From Phoebastria nigripes (lineage: Eukaryota > Chordata > Aves > Procellariiformes > Diomedeidae): 64,000 bases of DNA. Of this stretch, positions 54,773-64,000 are shown piece by piece. A program made the translations under genes and the position numbers. The notes below the pieces were generated by a model. That model saw nothing but the letters and a program-made list of their open reading frames with translations. It did no database searches and had not been told where the DNA came from. The stretch spans positions 3,242,368 to 3,306,367 of the forward strand of contig JAYKAV010003266.1 of assembly GCA_035582835.1 (NCBI GenBank), given 5' to 3'. The stretch's first letter is position 1. Every line of letters starts with the position of its first letter.

Positions 54773-57700
54773 GTCTTACACAGAATGAAAAATCTTTAAA
54801 AAGTGGGGAGCGTACATCCTACTTGTGCACCCAACGTATGCAGAACGTCAAGCAAATTAAACGGAGAGCCTGAATGCTTGTTCAAGAGCACTGCTCTCTG
54901 AGTAACACCTAGAACACAGAACCACTTTTCCTCCTCAAGGAGCGACTACTTAACACAAATGAAAAACATGAGCAACAGGTCAGCGCCTCAGGCGGTCTCC
55001 TCAATTTTAGAGGCACTGCNTTCTCTTTTAACTCGGAGCTGCTTGAGGTTACTGGGATAACTAGGAAAAGTAAACATTTCATAGCAGAAAGGGGATTTCA
55101 TTACATGTTCTGCAGATTCAAGGAGAGTCCTCTCCACCTCACACTGCAATTGCCAGCCCTGCCCATCTGTGCCAGGGCATTTCAGGAGGAATATAATATG
55201 CAGGCTGACAGTGAGACAGTATCATGCTTGCTGTGACTTAGAAGGTCTGTAGCAACCCATCAGTCCCCATGCTGGAAGAAAGCAAAATCTACTGTCAAGG
55301 AGGCATAAAGCAGTAGAAAACCTGCCAGGAATTCAAATGAACCAGGTTCACCTTGCACCAAGCCTCTGGGTTATGCTCCCTTTAACTAGCCATCTGTAAG
55401 GATCAACGTTTGCTTCCAAAGGTGGGAGAGCAGCATCTAGGACAGCCCGTGCTAGGTATTTATCAGCTATACCTACGTCAGGCTGTGAACGTGAGATTAT
55501 TTGTTGCCTGTGACAAGGAACAGCAGTGCCCATTGGAGCAGGGCCTGGCAGAAGGTGGGTCCACCCTGGACTGCACAGGCCTTCATGTATGAAGTTGTCA
55601 AACCCTCTCAGCTTCCACTGGAGTCACTGGGACTGGAAGGTGCTCAGTACCATAATAGATTGAACCTTGACTGTACAAAGCACCCTCTTCCCAGTGCTGA
55701 TGCTTCCCTGGCAGCCTCAGAAGTCAGCAGCCCTCAGTTTAGACTTAATTGAGTAGCAGAGGCAGAGTGAGGCTAGCAAAGGATTTCCAGATGCTGCTTT
55801 TTGAAGCAAAGTCTCCATTCCCCATTCCCAAGGCCTGTACCCTGTCTGTTGTCCAGCTCTGCCTGCAGCCAGGGCACGATGCTTTGCTCTCCTGTGCCCT
55901 CGGGCTGTTCTGAGCTGCATTCCTACAGTGAGAATAATAGAACCNGGTTATCACCACCAGCAAGAGGATGGGATGAGATCCAAAGGACTCTGAACTAAGG
56001 GGAGCTAAAGAGGCAAGGCAAAGACTTGTCCCTGCCTAGCAACCTTGGGAACTTCTACCTAGTTTAGCCACGCAAAACCATCTCTATTTGTTCAGTTGTT
56101 AATCCTTCTCCTCCTATCTCATTAACTAGGAATGGTGATCCCTATAAGCAGGGCTGAGGTCTAAATCCTTCTCTATTTTAATCCATAACAACACAGCATG
56201 GTTTCTTTCAGATCTGGATTTCTTTTTTTTTTTTAAAAAAAAGGGAGGGGATTATTTAGCATAACAACAACTTCAAGCAAGTTCATTCTGAGCTGGATCT
56301 CTAAAATTACGCAACAATTATCCTGGACAGCAAAGATAAAAGAATGAAGGTATGACCTGCTTCAGCAGGAGGAGGAAAGAGAAAGAAAAAAAAAGAGAAA
56401 AAAAAAAAAAAAGACAGAGAAGAAGTCATCCAACAACATTTAAAATAAAGAAAATTATTTTTGAAGGGAGTTACCCACAGGGCAGGGAGACAAGCTAGAC
56501 CTCTCTGACAAGATTTGCTAGAGCCTTTCAAAAACTGTAACTGAATACAATCCTTGGTTTGAGCTGCCTGATCGGTTTTAAGATAAGATCATTTTAAGAG
56601 AATATTTTGATAAGGGCACACTAAACCCAAGGAACAATAAAGATTCCAAGGGGAAGTACTAGAGTTTAGGTTTCTTTCTTGAATTTTTAGAAGTCTCCTC
56701 CCAGGCTTTGCTTTTATTCAAATTCAAGCAAAAACTCATTTTCTATATATGACTTGGAGACATTCAATGTAAACAACTGTAGTGGATTTAAATCCTCACA
56801 ATTTAGCTGCATTCTTATTTCACCTAAACAACTAGGGCTTCGCAACTGTGCAGAAAACTGTGCAGGAGATTTCACATCTCCCTCAAGTCCTCTAAGAATA
56901 CGATTGAAGGAGCTCTGCCTTGCCATTCAGGTTTATCTACATATAAGGCTAAGTGCTGATGAGATTTGAGAGCCTGATGCTGCACAGACAACTAAATTAA
57001 AACCCCATAAAAGTCAACACACACACGCTACATCTGTATAAAGAAGGAAGAAATTCAGCAACTCCTGCTGAAGGCTCACAGATAACATCAAAACCNCAGA
57101 AGTGTCCTGGGAATCTGGCTGTTTAATTTTCCCGGATTTCTTAAACAATCTCAAGTGCAAACCTTTTACTCGTGGGCTCCTCCCTACCAGAGCACACCAA
57201 GAACAAGACGGAGCCAACGCACTCTGAAGCTCTGAGTAACATGTACAAGCCTTTGCTCTGCCCAGGTAGGCTCCATTTCTAGAAACACTGACATTTATCC
57301 AGACACTATTTTGTTAGAGACACCCCATAACTACCACATTTCTGCTAAGTGGGGTTAAACAGATGACAGGAATGGATAGAGGATTCAGGTCTGGCAAGGT
57401 ACTTGGTACCTATGAAGAGTTCACCCAGCGAGCCTCCTCCCAAGGACACCAGGTCACCCGACCAGGCCTGAAACAGAGTATCGGAAGTAAAGATCACTTC
57501 AGCGGAAAGTTAAACTGCTTTAAAAGCCATCTATTTACCGTTTCCCATCCGCCTGAACCAAGCACCAACAAAGGTCCCTTTGCCTTCTGTCCATGTCCGT
57601 TCTTCCTTTCCTCGTGATCGCAGGCAACGCCAACAGCTGCCTGGGTCTGCGTTTACAGCTTTTCATTTCTATTCCCACTCAGTCCCTGACACACAATATT

Positions 57701-59739
57701 GACACGTTACCGTTCACACCGGATCTCAACACCTTCCCCGCTCACCATGCACGGGCTGCCCCCAGCAGATCACCCACGAGACTCTCAGTGCCCTCCTTCG
57801 CAGGAGGGATACAACCATGCTAAGACCTACACACCGGGGTCTCATGCGAGTAGCCTCCTCGCAGGGGCTCAGGCAGCCAGCAGGAACACAGATATGAAGA
57901 ATGAGACCTCATTTCTTGCTGTTGTTATTAAAGTTATTTGACCATCTTTGATGCTTGTGCACTGCAGAAAGCCTTTGCGGTGGCACTTTGCCAGCAGCAG
58001 CATTGATTTTATACGCAAGACCCATGAAGACGAAGACAATTAGATCACAGCTAGGCAAATAATTCATTATGAATTAATACCATTTGAGAGCTTGGGATAT
58101 TTTCCATTTAATCATTAGCTGGGAGAAGAGATGATTGGATTGACTGACTTAGTTTAAAGCAGATCCCTAGCCACAGCCAAGACAACACAACTCGGGAAAC
58201 GCTGCGGCCTGCAGTAACCCCCAGCGAGACACTAAAGATGATGTTGGAGCTTTGTTATTACGATAGCCAGCACTATCATACAGCTCTAGCTCAAGCAAGA
58301 CAAAGCCAGTCCCCAGGTCTCCACCCCTGTAAACAAAGTCCATTTTCAAATTTAACAACTTGAGCCCATCCTCCGTCAGCTGAGAAGACCTCCATGCATT
58401 ATTTATGTTGTACTCGCATTACAGCTACACAAAAAAGGAAAGTCAGCAAGGGCCCAGCCTGAAGCCATTAAATAGAAAGAATGTGATGCTGAATTTGAGC
58501 AGTTATCTTTCAAGGTAGGCCATGCAAAGAAGTTTTCTGGAAACAAAACAGTCACGCTGAGATCAATTTAGCTGTCTGCCAAAGGGTAGATATTTTACAG
58601 AAACACAGTCAACAATAAAGGAGTCGGCATCTCAATAAAAGTCACTGGATTCTTGCTTTTGTCCTCAGCATCTGATAGGAGCACCCCGGAGACACTGACA
58701 GCGCCACAGTATCCATCTTAAAACAGTCAGGCGTCTGGTCTGCATTTCAGTATTCCAGTTTTTCTGCAATATATGCGTCCCCCTGCCCCTTTACACTGCC
58801 CCTGTCTCAAAAAGCAGACAGAAACACCCCTGTTTGACTTTCAGAAGTGCTCCATACCCCACATGCTATTCCAAGGACCTGACCTTGAAAAAGAATCTCA
58901 AAGACAGTGTTCAAAAGGAAAAAGAAAAACCTATCCTAGCAGCAAGCCCCACATGCCTTTCCCGGTTTTAGAAGGGACAGGATTTTCTAAAGAAAACCTC
59001 CCTTGAACCCCCTATAACCCCCCCGCATCCCCGCAGTACCATGCCTAGAGGCCTCACCAAGATGCAAGCGTGCATCTTCCCTGTGCCCTGACCTCCAAGG
59101 AGCAACTAAGGCCACAGAAGAAGATATTACACTGTGCTCAAGCCAAACAGTACCTCTTCCAGGCCCACAGGACTCCCACCTCAGACACGGCCACGCACAT
59201 GTAGCAGAGTTTCCTTCAGCCTCTGCAGCCCATTTCTGAGCATTTGCCGGAGATTGGGAACAGCTGAACCGCCCGTACAGCTGGGAGTACAAATGATTCA
59301 GCACTTTCCCCACCTCCAGAAGCCTGATCGATAGCAGCGAGCTGCTCTGCAGGCACAGCCAGAGCATGCAGATTAAAAACACGGCAGTCACTAACCGCTG
59401 CTCTCCAGCGAGGCCCGGCTCCATCGAACGCAGCATGGCAACCCAGGTGTTTTCAAAGAGGCCTCGCTGACGAGGCCAGGGGATGTATTTTGCCAGCACA
59501 GGATGTTTCAGAGGGAGAATGCGAATCCACCCCCAAACACGAGAGGGAAGACGCAGGGTGCAGCCTCCCCGCAGAGCAAGCCTTCTGCCCCAGGAGCTTT
59601 CGGGGACCAAAGCATGCCCTGTCACACAAAGGTCTCTACCCAGGCTGTGTCTCCCTTCCTGCACCCCGTCCCCCCGGACTGACACACCAGGATTTTAGCG
59701 CACGCATAGACACGATGTCATGACGTAAGAGCAAAAATC
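54773..59739 (-). other. NFASC: Intron 1, fourth part (promoter-proximal)
   Basis: No coding exon is recognised. There is an adjoining T12/A8 run near 56223-56242, a long purine tract (about 56365-56421, including A15) and an ATTA/TAAT-rich block around a 17-bp palindrome (58060-58076). The 232-codon open frame at 58987-59685 on the minus strand resembles no protein I know and is best read as chance. Confidence 0.75.
56365..56421. repeat. Purine-rich low-complexity tract
   Basis: Almost uninterrupted A/G sequence on the plus strand, including A15 at 56398-56412. It is a pyrimidine tract on the gene's sense strand. Confidence 0.8.
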
Positions 59740-59985
59740 CCGTCACATGCCCGAGCCCAGTACCCAGCTCCCCCCGCATGCGGCTCTGGCCCAGGGAGGG
59801 AAAAATGGGGGGGGGCGGGGGGAACCCCGCAGGCAGTGGGGTCCCAAACCCGCAATAAGGGTGCGGGGCCAATCCCCCCCTCCTCCAGCCCCAGCCCCAG
59901 CCCCGCCCCGGGGCTGCCGCGGCCGGACCGACCCGAGCATCCCCCGGGGGCTGCCCGCAGGCCGGTGCCCCCCCGCCCCGCTTAC

Positions 59986-60110
59986 CTGATCCAGGAGCGC
60001 CGGGGCTCGCCGCAGCCGGGGCTCGCCGCGCCGCACTGCTCCCGGGCGGGCGGGCGAGCGCGCCCCGGGAGGAGGCAGGGAGGAAGGCAGGGTCTGGCGG
60101 GGAGGGGGTG
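59986..60110 (-). other. NFASC: Non-coding first exon of NFASC (5' UTR); 5' boundary approximate
   Basis: The sense strand reads CTCCTGGATCAG|GTAAGCGG, a consensus 5' splice site with the last exon base at 59986. It lies inside the CpG island and upstream of, and co-oriented with, the start-codon exon, which itself begins with a 3' splice site and therefore needs an upstream exon. The exon contains a 16-bp tandem duplication (59999-60014 and 60015-60030). The 5' end is a guess within the GC-rich block. Other first exons may exist in the 38-kb intron or beyond the window. Confidence 0.7.
59999..60030. repeat. 16-bp tandem duplication within the first exon
   Basis: GCCGGGGCTCGCCGCA is followed directly by GCCGGGGCTCGCCGCG (plus strand). 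The two copies differ only in the last base. Confidence 0.85.
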
Positions 60111-60180
60111 CAAGGCAGGGGGAGGGATTCATTAGCAGTGCCGTTAATTAGCAGCTGCAGCCCCTTAGCGCGCTGCGGGC

Positions 60181-63100
60181 CAGCACCGGCTCTGCACCCC
60201 CCCCAGCTGAGCAGCCCCCAAAAGTTCCCGCAGGCACTAAAAAACACAAACCGGGGGTTACAAACCACGCGGGTCCCAGACTCCAAAGCCCATCTCAAGA
60301 TTTTTCGGGCAAGAAAGGACAAGTCTTTCCTGAGTCACCCAGCTGAAGAGCTGCGGAGGAGCCCCGGGTTACAGCATGCTTCACTGCCCCCCGAGCNGCG
60401 GGATCGCCCTTGGGGGGATCTCTGCCATGCACGGTGTTGCTGAAGAGGAGCAGAAGCATCACAGCTTGGCTCTGGGTAAGACGTCAGCTGGTGGCTATCT
60501 GCAATCGGGCACTCTCCCCCACCGAGTGACCCAGCAGAGGCTTCTGTTAACATCACAGCCCAGACATCTCTTCAGTGACTTGGTTATCAGAAATGTCAGT
60601 TTAATTAAAGCCTCCCCCACCTAGGAAACATTCACAGTGAGATTTGCCACTTCCCTCGCCATACATTTTATTACAAGTATTCTGCCGAGGTTGTGAAACT
60701 TAAACTCATATAGACACTTTCTCTAGAAGCAACACACTGATCCTTATTGATTTAGCATATCTTCTAGACAACATATANTGAACGTGCTGATGCACATCAT
60801 ATATTCAAGCCCTTTAGGGGTTTATCACAAAAAGTACTGAGGTCTCTGGGTTAGCCCAAAAGATACATTTGCATTTACGTGTGTTGCCATCCCATGAAAG
60901 TCAGTGAAGGATTCATGTGTCAGAAGTTAAATGTGTGTCCTGCAGGGTCTACTGGACCACCAGAGAAAAGAACCTTCCTCAGGGGATCTGGAGAAGAAGC
61001 TGGAGACTGCAATTTCACTATTGAGTAGTAGAAGCAGTAACACAAAATCAGATTCAGAGAGCAGGTGCTGTGGGACAGCAANGGCCCAGCTGCTATAAAT
61101 GAAGGAAGATAAATCAATTAAGAATAGCTGAGAGAGTGCAGAACCCAGTGCTGAACAGAGCTCCAGCCACCCATCCCCAACTGCCAAGGTGCTGGTGAAA
61201 GCAGAGGCAAAAGCCAAACCATGCACGGGAGCAAAGAGGGATCAGTAGCAAAGTACAAGGAAACGAGGCGCCTAAAGCTGGGGACCTTTTACTATTCATG
61301 TCACTGAAGCACAGGCTTACCTCCCTTACCCTGGAGCTGTTCAGCGCCTTTGGAAACATTAGACTTCATCAGGCTTTGCCATTTCTGCAGGGATCCCGTT
61401 GTACAGCTAGATTTAGGGCAGGAGTATGTAAAGTCACTCAAGAGCTCCCTCTTAAACAGTGTTGAGTGCTCCTCCAAGAAGCTGATTACTGTTAACTCCA
61501 GAGGGATCTGCAGGCACGCTGTACTTCATGAGCTCCCATCTGGAGGAGGACACTGCCTACCTGCATCACACAAATACTGATTTGCAACACACAATGCTGA
61601 TCTGTTTGTGCTATGAACAAAAATTTGCTTACTTTTCTTTGAAGTTACCTCTGCGAGATGTGCTGGAAGAAACCGTGAGCAGAGCTCTGGTGCTTGGAGA
61701 CTGTTCAAGCATGGGTACATGGGGGAAAATGAAACTGCGACATGTCTCCTAGCCTGCATCGCTGTCTAGGGATAACCAAATCTGGTGCAGCAAGGATCAA
61801 AATGGTCAAGAGACATAGTTTGTTGCAAACCATTGGCAACTTGAGATGAAGCATATAAGTGCAATAGAAATTGCACTCTGTACTTGCAAGATACATTTGT
61901 GACAGTTAACTCTTAAAATTAGCATGAAGCCAGACCCAGGTACTTGGTGTTTCCCAGCAAGCATGCGGTTGAACAAGGATGACATCCCATACCAACAGAG
62001 AGAGACATATGTGCATTGGTTATTGAGCCAGACCTTCCTGCAGGGCAGAGCCCAGTCGTGGGAGGCAAGGGGCTGACTCCTGACATGGCAGTGGTGCGCT
62101 CCCTCCTTGTCTCCGATTCCTTGCCAGATCCACTCGGGGTATTTGTCCTCACTCAAGAGCTCATAGAGGGTCCNTTGCTTTGCTTTCTCCCTAGAGATCC
62201 ACTGCAATCAAATTAACATGGTTAACCAGGGAATGGGCAACGAGGAGAAATTAGATGAGTTCCTCTCCTCCAACCAATCTCTTTGAAAAAAGTATTGATT
62301 AGCCTTAAAGCATTTGCACTTGGAAAGATGGATTCATGGGCACCCTGCTAGGACACTCGAGCCTTTCAGGAAAAACTAGTGATGGATGCACATCCCAGGC
62401 ACTTTGTTTTAATGGAGCAGCAGCTTCGCTTGCCCCTAGGACATAAATCATTTTGCTGTTGCAGCCAGTCCGTGCTTCCCTAGTTGAGAGCACAGGACAC
62501 AAAGCCCTTCCCATCTGTAGCTACAGGAGCACTGGCAGAGGTGTCTTGCCTCATTAACGCACCTGCAGTTTTATTCAGTATTGGTGCAGAGGATTTAAAA
62601 CCTGGACTTGCATTTAAATACACTCATCCTGTATTTGCTAAGCCACTGCAAGCCTGCAACGCAAAACAGACTTCTATTCCTTTGGAGCCAACAATTTAAA
62701 AGGGGAAGGGATCCTTCAGTTCATGAGCATCCAACTCCAGAGGCCTCGGATCTCACTTGCCAGCAATACCAGACCTCTGCAACTGCAGAAGGATGCAAAA
62801 AACCACCCGTAAGGCTGAGGTTGGTGGTGGATGCCCAGGACTGACCAGCCAGGCTGGAGCCCTCCGGCAGCCCGGCACACGCCGTTCGTTATCCGGTGCT
62901 GCCATCTGCTGCTACAGCAAAACGGTGTTTCCCTGCGAAGGGCGATTATTTTTAGCCCGCACAAAACCCAACCCACGAAACACACAGTCGTAGTACCGCT
63001 GTCAGGCAGCCGTTGTACATCTCGCCCAGTGCTTGCCTGCAAATCTCAGCGGACTGGGAAAATCTGCGGGTGGTTTGCAGCAAACTGGGAGAGCAAGCTT

Positions 63101-64000
63101 TCTCTGTGTGCGTATTACAGGCACAGAAGCAAAGGAAAAGAATTGCAGCAGGGCAAGTTCAATGGATCCAGTAAAGGAGAGAAAGACAGCAAAGCGGAGC
63201 TGGGTCTGTGGATTAAAGGACCTGCACCAAATTAAGAACCCTCAGCCACGGCTGTACATCTGAGCAATCCTCCAGACCTCTGCTGTCACTACGATCCCGT
63301 GGAGCATTTCAATCACCCTCCTTGGAGCAGTGCAGGGACCAGCTGGATTTGGTTTCTGTAACGTGCCTGGGGCTCTCCGGCAGCGATCTGTGTCTGAGCA
63401 GGCTCGAGCAGCAGAGCCTCGCTGGCACTGCTCTCCAACACCTCACGCATTAAGTGTGAGACTTATTTCTCTGGTCGATCTTTACTTGCCTCCTGTAGCG
63501 CTTCTAATACCCAAATTGATAGCAAAGAGCCACAGCTGCCTGTTGGGAAGGATGGTTTTACTTCCCAAGAATTGTCTGCTTTCCCTCCCCAGGGCTGTTA
63601 ATGTGTCTTTTGGACAGGGACTGCCTTAACCGAGCGCTGGCTAGGTGAGCGCTCTGCACCCCATGGAGAGATTTACTTGGTGTCAGCCAGGCCTGCTCCA
63701 GCTTTCATTCCAGGAAAGGTTTCCTTCAACTTTTAGATCTAGAAAAAAGATCTTTATTTGCCTGCTTGTGACAATCAAGACTGCACCCACCCCAAAACTG
63801 AGGTGGGTGAAATCCTGAGATGTCTCATCAGGTAGGTCCACAACAAAATACTGACATTTCTGTTCCCAAACCAGCAGGGACACCAACTGACTTTGCCCAA
63901 AGAAGTTTTTGCAAAACAGCATCCCAAAGGAATTGTTTCCCTAAAAATTGCCTCTAATGACCCCCTCCCTACCTGGGTCAAATTCCTCTGCACAGTTTGC
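60181..64000. other. Region upstream of the NFASC CpG island; no gene recognised
   Basis: I see no exon with recognisable protein content on either strand, and no clear repeat. A plus-strand donor-like site (TCTGG|GTAAGAC, boundary 60475/60476) lies about 350 bp from the island. By vertebrate synteny the neighbour on this side would be LRRN2, but no leucine-rich-repeat coding sequence is visible here. Confidence 0.6.

Larger units (their letters stand above)
59740..60180 (-). promoter_or_regulatory. NFASC: CpG island and probable NFASC promoter
   Basis: The stretch is strongly GC- and CpG-rich and contains GGGGCGGGG Sp1-type boxes (59901-59909 on the minus strand). It surrounds the first non-coding exon. 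No TATA box is visible at a sensible distance. Just upstream on the sense strand, near 60130-60165, lie a CAGCTG E-box and TAATTA and TAAT cores. A CpG-island promoter with dispersed start sites is the simplest reading. The exact start site cannot be read from sequence. Confidence 0.75.

Noticed and set aside
58987..59685. 232-codon open frame on the minus strand upstream of intron 1 sequences
   Set aside because: Composition is proline/serine/arginine-rich as expected from GC-rich chance frames, there is no domain, and splice sites of NFASC place it within intron 1. The same applies to the 228-codon frame at 59636-60322, which crosses the CpG island.
1..64000. CRISPR arrays, tRNA or rRNA genes, endogenous retrovirus genes
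   Set aside because: I scanned for regular spaced repeats, cloverleaf-like blocks and retroviral gene or LTR landmarks and saw none. The only transposon sequence I can support is CR1.

Overview
This is nuclear DNA from a vertebrate, almost certainly a bird. The minus strand carries the 5' two-thirds of the neurofascin gene (NFASC, an L1-family neural cell adhesion molecule). The encoded protein is very close to what I recall of chicken neurofascin but not identical to it. Two CR1 LINE fragments are present, there are no mammalian-type repeats, and the density (large introns, short exons) fits an avian genome. No prokaryotic features were seen (no operons, CRISPR arrays or IS elements). About 60 isolated single N's are scattered through the window, roughly one per kb.

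Layout in gene order, right to left. A CpG island at about 59.74-60.18 kb holds a non-coding first exon with a perfect splice donor (CAG|GTAAG at 59986/59985). A 38-kb first intron follows. The exon with the start codon and signal peptide is at 21773-21948. Then come an 18-nt microexon (19225-19242) and paired exons for six Ig domains between 18170 and 4584. Ig2 and Ig3 are separated by a 51-nt cassette exon (13852-13902). A 36-nt cassette exon (3634-3669) is the hinge between Ig6 and the first FnIII domain. FnIII-1 and FnIII-2 occupy 2848-539. The gene runs off the left edge in phase 1 after 838 codons, so the remaining FnIII domains, mucin-like segment, transmembrane helix and ankyrin-binding tail lie outside. 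All 20 coding exons join in one open frame with GT-AG introns.

The 3.9 kb right of the CpG island contains no gene I can recognise. Intron 1 contains CR1 fragments, weak MIR-like relics, simple repeats, a second GC-rich patch that could be an alternative first exon, and AT-rich blocks with clustered homeodomain-type cores.

I did not find a new coding system. The signals most worth following are regulatory: (1) the 18-nt microexon with UGC and UGCAUG motifs around it; (2) the 36-nt exon with Quaking-type elements on both sides, one overlapping the likely branch point; (3) an 81-nt near-perfect hairpin in the intron after FnIII-1; (4) a 28-bp AT-rich palindrome and a CCAAT palindrome in the Ig2-Ig3 intron; (5) the possible internal promoter near 54.3-54.5 kb; (6) single N's that in coding exons fall only at silent third positions, suggesting masked heterozygous sites.
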